Positions 8,720 through 17,655 of a DNA stretch of 64,000 bases are shown piece by piece. Within the stretch, counting starts at the first letter, position 1. Every line of letters begins with the position of its first letter. Made by a program: the position numbers and the translations under genes. The stretch is from Bacillota bacterium (GTDB lineage: Bacteria > Bacillota > Clostridia > Tissierellales > Sedimentibacteraceae): positions 62,001-126,000 of the forward strand of contig JAEXUD010000008.1 of assembly GCA_023453025.1 (NCBI GenBank). The letters are read 5' to 3'. Below the pieces are notes generated by a model. The model was given only the letters and a program-made list of their open reading frames with translations. It was not told the DNA's origin and did not search any database.

Positions 8720-8905
8720 ATGGCTATAACTAAAGATATGGTTATCCGTGAAATTATACAGGCTAAAGCAGATGCTGCTGAAATACTAATGGCTCACGGA
8801 ATGGGATGCGTGGGTTGTCCTGGTGCTCAAATGGAAACATTAGAGGAAGCAGCGGCAGTTCATGGAATGAATTTAGAACATTTGTTAGAAGCATTAAATA
8901 AGTAG
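8720..8905 (+). CDS. DUF1858 small redox-disulfide domain protein
   Basis: A complete 61-residue protein. It matches the DUF1858 domain, also known as the hybrid-cluster-protein-associated redox disulfide domain: an N-terminal ITKDMVIREIIQ, then HGMGCVGCPGAQMETLEEAA with a CxxC pair near residues 33-36, and a final helix HGMNLEHLLEALN. The cysteine pair suggests a thiol/disulfide or metal-related role, but no member function is firmly known to me. It has a strong AAAGGAGG site and its own promoter, and it stands alone. Confidence 0.88.
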   Translation: MAITKDMVIREIIQAKADAAEILMAHGMGCVGCPGAQMETLEEAAAVHGMNLEHLLEALNK

Positions 8906-9263
8906 TTAACTCGTTCGGCTGAAGCTGGACATGAAGCCTCAGATGAGGATTACCTCACTTATATAAGCGGGGATATAATTTTGATATAAGAATTCAATGA
9001 AAAAACCGGTAATATTCCAGTCCAGTTTACGATATTATTTTAGTTATCCTTATAAGAAATGAAACATTTCAAGTGGATCCTTAATTATCGAATTATTTTC
9101 ATTTAGAAAATACTGAACTGCAATAAATACCGGCTTTCTATTTTAAAAGCAATAAGTTATAAGCTAACTTATAACTTATGCTTATATAGATATTGTTTAC
9201 GATTTTTAATTTATTACTACACAAAGATTTTAGATATTTTAGTTAAAAATGTTAATTATGTAA
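8906..9263. other. 358-base intergenic region with imperfect inverted repeats
   Basis: No gene is visible. From 9000 to about 9140 the ends form an imperfect inverted repeat: AAACCGGTAATATTCCAGTC on the left and a sequence reading AAGCCGGTATTTATTGCAGT on the opposite strand at the right, so the block could be a decayed MITE or a structured RNA. At 9147-9183 lies a near-perfect hairpin (ATAAGTTATAAG, loop CTAA, CTTATAACTTAT) extended by AAGC/GCTT with one bulged A. T tracts next to it are short, so it is only a weak terminator candidate. No transposase and no clear target duplication are seen. Confidence 0.4.
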
Positions 9264-10331
9264 TTAAAGCATAAATTCATTTTTTGGTTCTCCCCAAAGT
9301 TCTTCTTGCATTGCATCCTCATGAGCTTCTGAAAATATCCCCGGAATACCTCCTGTATGAAGAAGCAGGACATTTTTATCCTTTGAAATTTCACCCTTTT
9401 CTATCATTTCAATCATCCCTCTGAAAGCCTTGCCCGTATAGCATGCATCAAGGATTATTGCTTCTTCCCTTGCCATCATATATACATATTTTCTTGTTAA
9501 TGGGTCCGGAACATTATATGAAATTCCCACATAGCTGTCTTCAATCCACATATCATCAACTTTAACTTCTACTCCAAGCTCTAAAAGTTCATTTGTTTCT
9601 TTTATTAAATCCACCTTTTCCTTCATATAAGCTTCTGTTTTATGAGATACGCTTATTCCTATGGGAGTAAATCCGGCATCAAAATATTTTGAACCAAGAT
9701 AAAGACCTCCGTATGTTCCGACAGAGCCGAAGCCTGTAAATACATAGTCTATATGTAAGCCCTTTTCTTTAAGCTGATTTTTTATTTCCTTAGCGGCCAT
9801 CACATAGCCGGCCGATCCCACCGGGTTACTTCCTCCCACCGGGATTAAATATACCTTGTGCCCTTGCTTTTCATAACTTTTTACAACTTCTTCAGTTGTT
9901 TTTTTTACAAGCGCCTTATATTTTTCTTCTTTGATTTCTTCTGGTTCATTTTTAAAACCGGTGTCGTTCATAAAGAACAAATCGGCGCCAAGCATTTTAT
10001 CGAGTATCAAATTGCCGGTTGCCTTTTGGGGAGCAGGTCCGTCCATTATGATTCCGCATTTCAGTCCAAATCTTGCAGCCACTGCTGCCGTAAGCCTTCC
10101 ATGATTAGTCTGCGCTCCGCCGTATGTCAGAAGCACTGTACAATTATTATCTAATGCATCCTTCAGCAAATAGTCAAGTTTTCTTAATTTGTTTCCTCCA
10201 CAGGCATAGCCTGTCAAATCATCTCTTTTTATAAAAATATTAATTCCATATTTTTTGCTTAGGTTTTCCAGCTTATGTATTGGTGTATCATAAAACCCTG
10301 TTTCAATTCTTTTCATTTCTTCAAATTTCAT
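9264..10331 (-). CDS. D-cysteine desulfhydrase / ACC deaminase family PLP enzyme
   Basis: A 355-residue fold-type II PLP enzyme. The PLP-binding lysine lies in GYACGGNKLRKLDYLL near residue 50, TYGGAQTNHGRLTAAVAAR follows near residue 73, the phosphate-binding loop includes FTGFGSVGTYGGLY near residue 205, and the C-terminal LLLHTGGIPG matches the family. Members degrade D-cysteine to pyruvate, sulfide and ammonia, or open 1-aminocyclopropane-1-carboxylate; the first is more likely in a clostridium. ATG 10331 is preceded by GGAGGGG, directly after the T tract of a terminator that ends the upstream transcript. Confidence 0.85.
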   Translation of the reverse strand: MKFEEMKRIETGFYDTPIHKLENLSKKYGINIFIKRDDLTGYACGGNKLRKLDYLLKDALDNNCTVLLTYGGAQTNHGRLTAAVAARFGLKCGIIMDGPAPQKATGNLILDKMLGADLFFMNDTGFKNEPEEIKEEKYKALVKKTTEEVVKSYEKQGHKVYLIPVGGSNPVGSAGYVMAAKEIKNQLKEKGLHIDYVFTGFGSVGTYGGLYLGSKYFDAGFTPIGISVSHKTEAYMKEKVDLIKETNELLELGVEVKVDDMWIEDSYVGISYNVPDPLTRKYVYMMAREEAIILDACYTGKAFRGMIEMIEKGEISKDKNVLLLHTGGIPGIFSEAHEDAMQEELWGEPKNEFML

Positions 10332-10341
10332 AACCCCTCCA

Positions 10342-10392
10342 AAAAATTAGGGACAGTCCCTGCTTTGTTTCGGGATCTTTGGACTGTCCCCA
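10342..10392 (-). terminator. GGGACAGTCC hairpin terminator abutting the D-cysteine desulfhydrase RBS
   Basis: GGGACAGTCC (10350-10359) and GGACTGTCCC (10381-10390) form a perfect 10-bp stem with a 21-nt loop. On the minus strand it is followed by TAATTTTTT, a good terminator for the glutaredoxin-like gene. The T tract touches the GGAGGGG site of the next gene. The arm sequence resembles the hairpin at 17656-17690. Confidence 0.65.
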
Positions 10393-10397
10393 TAGTT

Positions 10398-10622
10398 TTA
10401 TAACAACTCTTCCATCTTGCTTCTGTTAAAGCCTACCACCACTTCATCATCAATAAAAATTACCGGAACCCCCATATATCCCATTGATAATAATTCTTTT
10501 TTTGCTTCCGGATCTGTTGATACATTTTTCTCCTCGTACTCATATCCTTTTTCTTTTAAGTATTCCTTTGCTACTGAACAGTTTGAGCATGTTGAGCTTG
10601 AATATATTTTTATTTTTTTCAT
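10398..10622 (-). CDS. Glutaredoxin-like protein with a CSNC active site
   Basis: A 74-residue thioredoxin-fold protein. The N-terminal strand KKIKIYSSSTCSNCSVAKEY carries a CxxC active site of unusual sequence (CSNC), and MGYMGVPVIFIDDEVVVGFN holds the cis-proline and the binding loop. Short members of this type (NrdH or thioredoxin-reductase-linked glutaredoxins) deliver electrons to reductases; the actual partner is unknown. ATG 10622 follows AGGAGG. It lies upstream of D-cysteine desulfhydrase but a terminator separates them. Confidence 0.85.
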   Translation of the reverse strand: MKKIKIYSSSTCSNCSVAKEYLKEKGYEYEEKNVSTDPEAKKELLSMGYMGVPVIFIDDEVVVGFNRSKMEELL

Positions 10623-10777
10623 AATTCTTCCTCCTGGATTTTATTATATATACTTAATCAAATTTCTCCAATAATTTTACCATATTTTTTTATAAATCAC
10701 CATAAATTTTTCACAAATAATGAGATGAGGAATAATATAAAATATGCAGTTCGGCAAATTATGAAAGGAATGATATA

Positions 10778-11635
10778 ATGAAAGAATGTACTATTTCCAT
10801 AAATGCCCCTGAAAGAATTTTAAAGGGAGCAGGCATACCAAATACTTCATTTATCCCGGCTTACATATATAAACTTAATATTGTACTTAACAATACCGGC
10901 AGCAATACAAAGCTGTGTTCTTTAAGTTCAACTCTGGGAAATGGGATTCGTTATTTAAACAATATTGAGCACTCAGGACCTGATATAAGTCTACTTCAAA
11001 AGGTTAATGTTGTCAGCCCGATTGCTGAAATCGGAAACAACAATGTGATAGTATTTGCAAATAATTTTAATTTGTCGCCGAATTCAACAAATATACTTAC
11101 ATTTGATATTGCTCTTTGTGATAAGTTAACAACCGGCAGCACGGAAAATTCAGGAGACAAGATACTACATAAAAGCAAAATCAACTATTATGGTCACATA
11201 ATCTGTGAGGATAGCGTCGATTCATGCAAAGCAACATCCATCGCATACGATTATGAGCTTACCGTTAAATGCGACAACCAGGCAATAAAAAAGGGGGAAA
11301 CGACAAAGTTTTATATTCACTGCAATGCAGGCCAATACGATATGGCAAGGAGCGTCTATGTGAGAAGCATTTTAGACGGAGGACTGGAATTCGTAGGTGA
11401 CTCAAGCAATCTGCAGCCGAGAAATTCATATTCCTTTAACGGCAAGACTATACTAAAGTGGGATGTCGGAAGCCTTCAACCTTCAGAATCAAAAAGAATA
11501 GGTTACATGGCCAGAGTTAAAGATGATGTAGAATCAGGTTATATATTAAAAAACAAGCTTAATTCAAACTGTGTCAACAATTCAGAATACACTCAGTGCC
11601 CGGTAAGCTGCGAGTATAATCTGGTTGTTGAGTAA
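10778..11635 (+). CDS. DUF11-like repeat protein, cysteine-rich, without signal peptide
   Basis: A 285-residue beta-rich protein with two repeats of the DUF11/conserved-repeat type. The first spans about residues 25-130 (YKLNIVLNNTGSNTKL, LSPNSTNILTFDIALCDKL). The second spans about 155-280 (YELTVKCDNQAIKKGETTKF, ILKWDVGSLQPSESKRIGY). Such domains are usual in secreted surface proteins, yet the N-terminus MKECTISINAPERIL is no signal peptide. It has about a dozen cysteines, unusual for the family. A spore-coat or otherwise mother-cell-assembled surface protein is one possible explanation, not shown. ATG 10778 follows GAAAGGA. Confidence 0.6.
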   Translation: MKECTISINAPERILKGAGIPNTSFIPAYIYKLNIVLNNTGSNTKLCSLSSTLGNGIRYLNNIEHSGPDISLLQKVNVVSPIAEIGNNNVIVFANNFNLSPNSTNILTFDIALCDKLTTGSTENSGDKILHKSKINYYGHIICEDSVDSCKATSIAYDYELTVKCDNQAIKKGETTKFYIHCNAGQYDMARSVYVRSILDGGLEFVGDSSNLQPRNSYSFNGKTILKWDVGSLQPSESKRIGYMARVKDDVESGYILKNKLNSNCVNNSEYTQCPVSCEYNLVVE

Positions 11636-11638
11636 AGA

Positions 11639-11668
11639 ATAAGGAACGATAAGTCGTTCCTTAATTTT
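11639..11668. terminator. Bidirectional terminator, AAGGAACGA hairpin
   Basis: TAAGGAACGA, loop TAAG, TCGTTCCTTA, then ATTTTTATT. It separates the convergent DUF11-like gene and the sulfatase and overlaps the last codons of the latter. Confidence 0.75.
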
Positions 11669-13625
11669 TATTGTTTAACACTATATTGTAGTAATCATGA
11701 TCCAATATCATCACTGAAGCTTTGAATTTTTGTTTTACCTTTTCGCTGATTTTATTTATATAAGCCTCGTCTGCCTTGGCTTCATCTATTATTGTTACCG
11801 CTCCTGTTCTTGCATTATAATATGCCTTGTCAGTTATCCAGCTTCTGTTTTGCAGCATAACCAACGGCTCGGAATCAGATAAAATATCATTGCCCATTAG
11901 TAATCTTGAATCATAATCTACTCCCATCAAATTTGACAGTGTGGGGAGAATGTCGAGGCTTGAGGAAGTTTTACTGATTTCTACCGGTTCCATTCCTTTT
12001 GACCAAAGAAGAAACACTCCTTTGTACAGTTCAAAGTCTGTATCAACCTTATGTCCTGCCAGCTCGCTTATTTCTCCTGTAGTCAGTCCGTAGGGATAAT
12101 GATCCGGACTTATGGCTATAAGAGTATCATCAGCTATACCGGCTTCCTCCAGTCTGGCAATCAGCTTTTCAATTGCCCTGTCCAGCTCAATGTTACACGC
12201 TAAATATGCTTTTACATTGTCTGAATAGTCCAGATGCTCTACAAGGCTTTTGTTTTTAGCGGCAATGTAATTACCCGTGAAGTTATAATTTAAATGACCG
12301 CTTACCGTCATATAATATGTGTGAAAAGGCTGTTTATTTATATATTCATCCACTGTCAGGTCAATCATTTCTATATCTGACTCAGGCCATGTCTCCGTAA
12401 CATCAAGACCGTTTCCCAGTCCCTTGTATACATATCCCATGTTTGGATGTGATTCATTTCTGAAATAATAATCATAATAATGGTCGTGGTATGCAAAAGT
12501 TTCATATCCCATTTTCCTAAGCTGATTTCCCATGCATAAAGGCATGTAATTTCCGGAAGATTTATAAAGACTCCATATGCCTTCCTTAGGCAGCAAGCCT
12601 GTGCAGGCTACATATTCTCCGTCAGATGTGCTTACTCCCCAGAGAGGTGTGTAGAAATTCGTAAATTTAAAACCCTCCTCATACATTCTATACAATGCAG
12701 GTGTAAGTTCCTTGTCTACCGCATAAGGTGAAAAGCCTTCAGCCGTAATCATTATTAAGTTTTTATTTTTAAACATTCCTGTATATTCATTTTTTTTGGA
12801 GAGCTTGATATTCTTGAAATACTCATGCAATGATTTAATGCTCTCTCTTGTTTCGTTTTCAATCAATTGATCAAACGGTATGTCAAGTGAATTATATTCA
12901 ATTATTTCTTCTTTATACGACTCGCTTATTTCCGGGCTTTCTTTTCCTGATTCTGATATTTCAATTTTGTCAGCATCTCCGACAAAGGTATTTGAGTTTA
13001 TTAAAATATTTTTTATATCTAACCTCGCTGTTGTTAAAAGTCCGAATTTATCTATGGAATCTTTCACTAAAAATGCATCCTTATATAAATATGAAGCGCT
13101 GAGCATACCCTTATCTGATGAAAAAACAAAAGAAGTAGTCAGCAGCTGAACGACAACTGCAGTTACGGCAACCTTAATGATATAATTTTTAGATATTTTT
13201 ACAAAGGATATCTTCTTGCGAAAAACAACTGAGATTATTATAGGAAGCATTGCAAATATTAAAGGAATCACACTGCTTTTCAAGGCAGCTAATAAGATTT
13301 TATAAAACTGCGCTGCTTTTCCTGCTCCTATAAAGAAATACAATGACGCAAAGGTGGAGAATATCTTGTAATAAATCATCTGTGCCGCGTAATATATTGT
13401 AAGGCAGCTTATTATTATAAAAAACACAATCTTGCCGGTTTTTTCATTGAAGCTTGTAACCAGCAGATGTAAAGCAAGTCCAATCGGGATTGAAAACAGA
13501 CACATAAAAACAAAACCTTCATTAAACACTTTTTCATATGTAACTGTTTTTAATACCGTTTCCAGGTAAATGATTAATAAAGGCATAAACAGCAAGCTAA
13601 GCATATTTTTTTTATTTAAATTCAT
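11661..13625 (-). CDS. LTA synthase-like membrane sulfatase
   Basis: A 654-residue protein with five hydrophobic segments in the first 190 residues, a linker, and an extracellular sulfatase-fold domain from about residue 285. The domain begins KNLIMITAEGFSPYAV with the metal-binding Glu, then STSDGEYVACTGLLP with the expected catalytic Thr, and later HYPYGLTTGEI preceded by SPDH, which supplies metal ligands. The family transfers glycerol-phosphate from phosphatidylglycerol to lipoteichoic acid or a related lipid. Which polymer is made here is unknown. ATG 13625 lies behind GAGGAAA. The order of segments and length match LtaS. Confidence 0.85.
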   Translation of the reverse strand: MNLNKKNMLSLLFMPLLIIYLETVLKTVTYEKVFNEGFVFMCLFSIPIGLALHLLVTSFNEKTGKIVFFIIISCLTIYYAAQMIYYKIFSTFASLYFFIGAGKAAQFYKILLAALKSSVIPLIFAMLPIIISVVFRKKISFVKISKNYIIKVAVTAVVVQLLTTSFVFSSDKGMLSASYLYKDAFLVKDSIDKFGLLTTARLDIKNILINSNTFVGDADKIEISESGKESPEISESYKEEIIEYNSLDIPFDQLIENETRESIKSLHEYFKNIKLSKKNEYTGMFKNKNLIMITAEGFSPYAVDKELTPALYRMYEEGFKFTNFYTPLWGVSTSDGEYVACTGLLPKEGIWSLYKSSGNYMPLCMGNQLRKMGYETFAYHDHYYDYYFRNESHPNMGYVYKGLGNGLDVTETWPESDIEMIDLTVDEYINKQPFHTYYMTVSGHLNYNFTGNYIAAKNKSLVEHLDYSDNVKAYLACNIELDRAIEKLIARLEEAGIADDTLIAISPDHYPYGLTTGEISELAGHKVDTDFELYKGVFLLWSKGMEPVEISKTSSSLDILPTLSNLMGVDYDSRLLMGNDILSDSEPLVMLQNRSWITDKAYYNARTGAVTIIDEAKADEAYINKISEKVKQKFKASVMILDHDYYNIVLNNKN

Positions 13626-13715
13626 GATATTTTCCTCTGTATCTATTGGCTTAGGACAGCATAAGGTTTTTCAGGTTGATGACTTTATTATCAGAAAAAC
13701 ATAGGGTTGTTCTTG

Positions 13716-14624
13716 CTATGATACTACATTAATTAATTTTTCATTATCAACAAAATTTTTTATATTTTGTTCTATAAGTATTTTCCATCTTAATTTATTG
13801 TTTTTGACAATTGCTGAAACATGAGGTGTCAAATAGGCATTATCTGCATCCCAAAGCTTATCGTCCTCCGGCAGAGGTTCAACTTCAAACACATCAAGTC
13901 CCGCATAGTCTATTGTTTTATTTTTTAATGCTTCTGTCAAATCTATCTGATTAATGATGCTTCCTCTTGCAATGTTAATAATAGAAGCAGTTTCCTTCAT
14001 CAGCTTTAAATTGTCCTTATTAATCATATGATATGTGCTCTTGTTTAAATCAGCCGTAACAATTATATAATCTGAAACTGACATAACATATTCCAATCCC
14101 TTTTTACCGGAATAGATTTCATCAAAATACGGCATTGACAATACAGGTGTTCTTTTATGTCCGATTAACTTCACATCAAAGGGTTTAAGTCTTTTGGCAA
14201 TTTCTGTTGCTATGGACCCTGTTCCGACAATACCTACAGTCTGACCTCTAAGCTCGGTTCTGTTTAATTTATTATCCCATATGCGGGATTTTTTGTTTTC
14301 AATATACTTAAAAGCATTTGTGTTGTGCATCAATATTTTACACACCACATCCTCTGCAATAGGTATTGAAAATATATCCTTGCCATTTGTAAGAATTATA
14401 CCTCTTTTTCTGATATATTCTATATCAATCATATCATATCCTGCTCTGAACAGTTGCAGCCATCTTAGCTTAGGAAGCTTCTCCAGTATTTCTACACTCA
14501 TAAGCTCGGGCGGTCCTATTAAAGCTTCGGCTTCAGGACAATGTTCAGGTTCTGTAAAAAAATTAATATCAGGAAAAGTCTTTACTGCAAAATCATAAAA
14601 ATGTTTGTCAATTATTATCTTCAT
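13716..14624 (-). CDS. NAD-dependent D-2-hydroxyacid dehydrogenase
   Basis: A 302-residue member of the D-isomer-specific 2-hydroxyacid dehydrogenase family, reducing a 2-oxoacid with NAD(P)H. The Rossmann loop GIVGTGSIATEIAKRL lies near residue 130, the catalytic Arg in NIARGSIINQ near residue 218, the Glu in FEVEPLPEDD near 248 and the His in TPHVSA near 268. The substrate cannot be inferred. ATG 14624 lies behind AAAGGAGA. A second, only distantly similar family member occurs at 49830-50777. Confidence 0.88.
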   Translation of the reverse strand: MKIIIDKHFYDFAVKTFPDINFFTEPEHCPEAEALIGPPELMSVEILEKLPKLRWLQLFRAGYDMIDIEYIRKRGIILTNGKDIFSIPIAEDVVCKILMHNTNAFKYIENKKSRIWDNKLNRTELRGQTVGIVGTGSIATEIAKRLKPFDVKLIGHKRTPVLSMPYFDEIYSGKKGLEYVMSVSDYIIVTADLNKSTYHMINKDNLKLMKETASIINIARGSIINQIDLTEALKNKTIDYAGLDVFEVEPLPEDDKLWDADNAYLTPHVSAIVKNNKLRWKILIEQNIKNFVDNEKLINVVS

Positions 14625-14667
14625 AAATCTCCTTTCTAGTTCAATGGTTTAACCATATAATTATATA

Positions 14668-14696
14668 ATAAAAGACGCATCCTGCGTCTTTTTGTT
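14668..14696. terminator. Terminator downstream of the nitroreductase gene
   Basis: AAAAGACGCA, loop TCC, TGCGTCTTTTT. On the minus strand, where the nitroreductase gene ends, the hairpin is followed by TTTTATTATA. Confidence 0.7.
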
Positions 14697-14705
14697 TTTT
14701 TTTAA

Positions 14706-15569
14706 TTAACAGATGCAATATGCTGCAATTTTATAATCTGATGGTATTTCGTACTCTTTTTCAGGTTTTTCAAATTTCCAGTTCATTTTGAATAAAGTAT
14801 TATCAATTATTATCTGGTAATATAGCATTACTATTCCTGTATCAATTTTATCTTCATAATCACATGTATTTTGGTCATTTCTGATAGCAAGAACTACAAT
14901 TCCATCATCATAAATAAATCTCCACGGCTGTCTGTTTTTTGACGACGGAGCTAATCTTGCATAAAAGAATGCTTCTAACAAACCTAAATTAACCAATTCA
15001 TCAAGATCAGATTTCTCGCCCCATTTTTTCATGTAGACAAGGTCTCTTACACTTTCTCTTTCTGATACATTATCCTCAACTATGCTGACTTTTGCTTTGG
15101 ATGGGTTATACTCAGAAACATTTTCGTATACAACTTTGTTTTTATTATCATCAAAGCCCAAAGCAATAATTGCTGTTAATTTTTTATCTGAATTTATATC
15201 TAATCTTTCCTTGATTTTTTCGCCGTCACATATGGTAATCCAGCATGATCCAACACCAAGTTCATATGCCTTAAGCCTTACATCCTGTGCAGCATATCCG
15301 ATATTTTCAATGTAGTGGTCCTTTTCCTCCGACAAAAATATCAAATAATGAGGAGCATCAATCATCACATCATTGTATCCGGCATGGTCTTTGAGCTTAT
15401 CATAAACTTCATCTTTGTTTTTAAGTATAGTCTCTATTTCAATATCCTTAACCAATCTTTTGCTACTGCTGCAGTAATCCTTGATTTTTTGGATAATTTC
15501 TGAGCTTACTTCGTCTTTCTTATAATTTCTAACTGATTTCATTCTGGCTATTAAATCTTTGTACTCCAT
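14706..15569 (-). CDS. Nitroreductase-fold protein, TM1586-like
   Basis: A 287-residue protein made of two halves of the FMN nitroreductase fold in one chain. The first half opens with YKDLIARMKSVRNYKKDEVS and includes YAAQDVRLKAYELGVGSCWI; the second has EAFFYARLAPSSKNRQPWRF, the usual FMN-phosphate contact. This layout matches the putative nitroreductase TM1586 family. Substrate unknown. ATG 15569 is preceded by TGGAGGGAATT. Confidence 0.8.
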   Translation of the reverse strand: MEYKDLIARMKSVRNYKKDEVSSEIIQKIKDYCSSSKRLVKDIEIETILKNKDEVYDKLKDHAGYNDVMIDAPHYLIFLSEEKDHYIENIGYAAQDVRLKAYELGVGSCWITICDGEKIKERLDINSDKKLTAIIALGFDDNKNKVVYENVSEYNPSKAKVSIVEDNVSERESVRDLVYMKKWGEKSDLDELVNLGLLEAFFYARLAPSSKNRQPWRFIYDDGIVVLAIRNDQNTCDYEDKIDTGIVMLYYQIIIDNTLFKMNWKFEKPEKEYEIPSDYKIAAYCIC

Positions 15570-15647
15570 ATAATTCCCTCCACATATTTTATAGTATATT
15601 TATACCCATCTTTAATATGTTTTAACAATTATTTGAAAATATTATGA

Positions 15648-16472
15648 TTAAAATGCTATGACAATTCCGCCATCATCAGCATAAACAGTACTTAATCCTG
15701 ATGATTTGAATATTTTAATATCTTTAAACGGATATTTTGCTTTTATTTCATCACGCAATTTTTCCGCTTTTTCAAGGCAGTTAACATGTGTAATTCCCAA
15801 AACAGTATTTTCAAAATCTACATTATATTCAGCAATCATATCTACCAGTCTTGCAAAAGCCTTTTTCTTCCCTCTAATATGTTCTTTAAGTACTATTTTT
15901 CCTTCATTATCTGCTCCCATTATTGGAACAATGTGCATTATGTTAGCCAGTATCGCCTTGAAGTTTGTTATTCTTCCGTTTTTGGCAAGATTATCCAGGG
16001 ACTCAAGTATAAATAAGGTTTTTAATTTAGATATATATTTATTTGTATGTTCAATTATTTCTGACCGATTTAAATTTTCTTCAATCAGCTGCTTAACTTT
16101 CATAGCAATCATTGTTTCGCCTGCTGCCGCAGTCTTACTGTCAAATACATGCACAAAGCTTTTGGGGAAGCTTTCCTTAAAGGCTTCAACTGCTACCATG
16201 GCACTGTTGTAGGAGCCGCTTAACGGGCTTGATATTGTTACAATGAAATTATTTGCTTCCTCTTTTAATTTGTTGATAAAATCTTCAGGAGGCGCACATG
16301 CCGTTTTTATTTGATTTTTTGTATTTTTCATTTTCGCTATCAGAGTATGGATGTCTACATTTTCATCAATAATTTCTTCATCGTCAATAAGTATTCTAAA
16401 CGGTATTCTTGGTATGTCTTCAGTTTCATTTATAAAGTCAGTGCAGCTATCAACTATCAAGTTATTTTTCAT
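15648..16472 (-). CDS. DegV family fatty acid-binding protein (FakB-like)
   Basis: A 274-residue protein of the EDD/DegV fold. IVDSCTDF opens the fold, TISSPLSGSYNSAMVA near residue 82 contacts the fatty acid carboxylate in known structures, and FDSKTAAAGE follows. Characterised members hold a fatty acid for phosphorylation by the kinase FakA; no fakA is in this window. I chose ATG 16472 because AGGAGA lies seven bases upstream. A TTG five codons earlier overlaps that site and would be a less likely start. Confidence 0.88.
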   Translation of the reverse strand: MKNNLIVDSCTDFINETEDIPRIPFRILIDDEEIIDENVDIHTLIAKMKNTKNQIKTACAPPEDFINKLKEEANNFIVTISSPLSGSYNSAMVAVEAFKESFPKSFVHVFDSKTAAAGETMIAMKVKQLIEENLNRSEIIEHTNKYISKLKTLFILESLDNLAKNGRITNFKAILANIMHIVPIMGADNEGKIVLKEHIRGKKKAFARLVDMIAEYNVDFENTVLGITHVNCLEKAEKLRDEIKAKYPFKDIKIFKSSGLSTVYADDGGIVIAF

Positions 16473-16538
16473 ACGGTATCTCCTCAAAACTTTAATATAT
16501 TAATTATAACAAATATTAACAAAGTATACAAATATTTT

Positions 16539-16781
16539 TTATTTATTATTAATCAATTCAAGCTTTTTTCCCCTGCTCATTTCTTTTATCTCGTATTCTC
16601 TTTTTATTGCATCTGCCTTGTTGTCAAACTCTTCCCAGTATTTTAAAGAAACAGGAGTTCTCCCTCTTGTGTATTTAGCACCTTTTTTTTCATTATGCAC
16701 CTTTATTCGTTTTTCCAAATTATTTGTATACCCGGTATATAATGTTTTATCATTACATTCTACTATATATGTATAATGCAT
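16539..16781 (-). CDS. GIY-YIG nuclease-domain protein, UPF0213 type
   Basis: An 80-residue stand-alone GIY-YIG domain. YTYIVECNDKTLYTGYTNNL supplies the paired tyrosines and glycine, R25 follows, HNEKKGAKYTRGRTPVSLKY matches the YhbQ/UPF0213 group and a Glu lies near residue 64 in KREYEIKEMSRGKK. Fold and motifs suggest a DNA nuclease, but roles for this small group are poorly defined. It is a single gene with AAGGGGATAAT before the ATG. Confidence 0.85.
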   Translation of the reverse strand: MHYTYIVECNDKTLYTGYTNNLEKRIKVHNEKKGAKYTRGRTPVSLKYWEEFDNKADAIKREYEIKEMSRGKKLELINNK

Positions 16782-16947
16782 ATTATCCCCTTTATTTTAA
16801 GTCATTATAATTATTTTAACATAAAAAATTCATAAATAAATATTTTTATTGAAAATAGCATTTTATTTGTAAAATAATAATCATAATTTGACATTTATTT
16901 ATTCATATATTAAAATAGCTTAAAACTAATGAGCAATGAGGTAAAAT

Positions 16948-17640
16948 ATGAAAATAGGTATTATAGGTGCCATGGATATAGAGGTTGCTGAACTTATTGA
17001 ATGCATGGATAATGTAAAAAAAGAAATAATCAGCGGTATAGCTTATTGCGAAGGTATACTGCAGGGAAAGGATGTTGTAGTGGCAAGGAGCGGTGTAGGA
17101 AAGGTTCATGCTGCGGTCTGTGCACAGACAATGATTTTGAAATACAAGCCGGATGTCATAATTAACACAGGAGTCGCAGGCAGCTTGAATTCTGATTTGG
17201 ATATTGCCGACTTGGTTGTTTCTGACAATGTTGTACAGCACGACATGGATACCTCTGGTATTGGTGATCCCGTAGGTCTTATTTCCGGAGTAAACTTGAT
17301 AAACATACCTTGTTCAAAAAGCTTGGTTGAAGAAATTGTCAGCTCAGCAAAAACAATAGAAAATACAAATGTAGCTGTAGGAACAATAGCCTCCGGAGAC
17401 CAGTTCATCTGCAGCCAGGAAAAAAAGGATTACATTGTAAATCATTTTAATGCTCTTTGTGCAGAAATGGAAGGTGCAGCAATCGGACATGTCTGCTATT
17501 TAAGCAATGTGGACTTCTGTATTGTAAGGGCAATCTCTGATAAGGCTGACGGTTCGGCGCACATGGATTTTCCTTCGTTTGCAATAGTTGCAGCGAAAAA
17601 ATCAACTCAGCTTATCAATACATTCTTGAAAAACAGGTAA
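16948..17640 (+). CDS. mtnN: 5'-methylthioadenosine/S-adenosylhomocysteine nucleosidase
   Basis: A 230-residue enzyme that cleaves adenine from MTA and SAH in methionine and methyl-cycle salvage. The start KIGIIGAMDIEVAELIE has the catalytic Glu, ARSGVGKVHAA forms the phosphorylase-fold loop, VGTIASGDQFI leads to the substrate pocket, ALCAEMEGAAIGHVC holds the ribose-binding Met-Glu pair and RAISDKADG the catalytic Asp. ATG 16948 follows GAGGTAAA. Length and motifs are standard. It is a single gene converging on the lipid kinase. Confidence 0.93.
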   Translation: MKIGIIGAMDIEVAELIECMDNVKKEIISGIAYCEGILQGKDVVVARSGVGKVHAAVCAQTMILKYKPDVIINTGVAGSLNSDLDIADLVVSDNVVQHDMDTSGIGDPVGLISGVNLINIPCSKSLVEEIVSSAKTIENTNVAVGTIASGDQFICSQEKKDYIVNHFNALCAEMEGAAIGHVCYLSNVDFCIVRAISDKADGSAHMDFPSFAIVAAKKSTQLINTFLKNR

Positions 17641-17655
17641 TTCCGAATTCCGGAA

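Noticed and set aside
8906..9000. A tRNA or small structured RNA right after the DUF1858 gene
   Set aside because: No cloverleaf, CCA end or T-loop sequence could be found; only a short GAGG/CCTC pairing is present.
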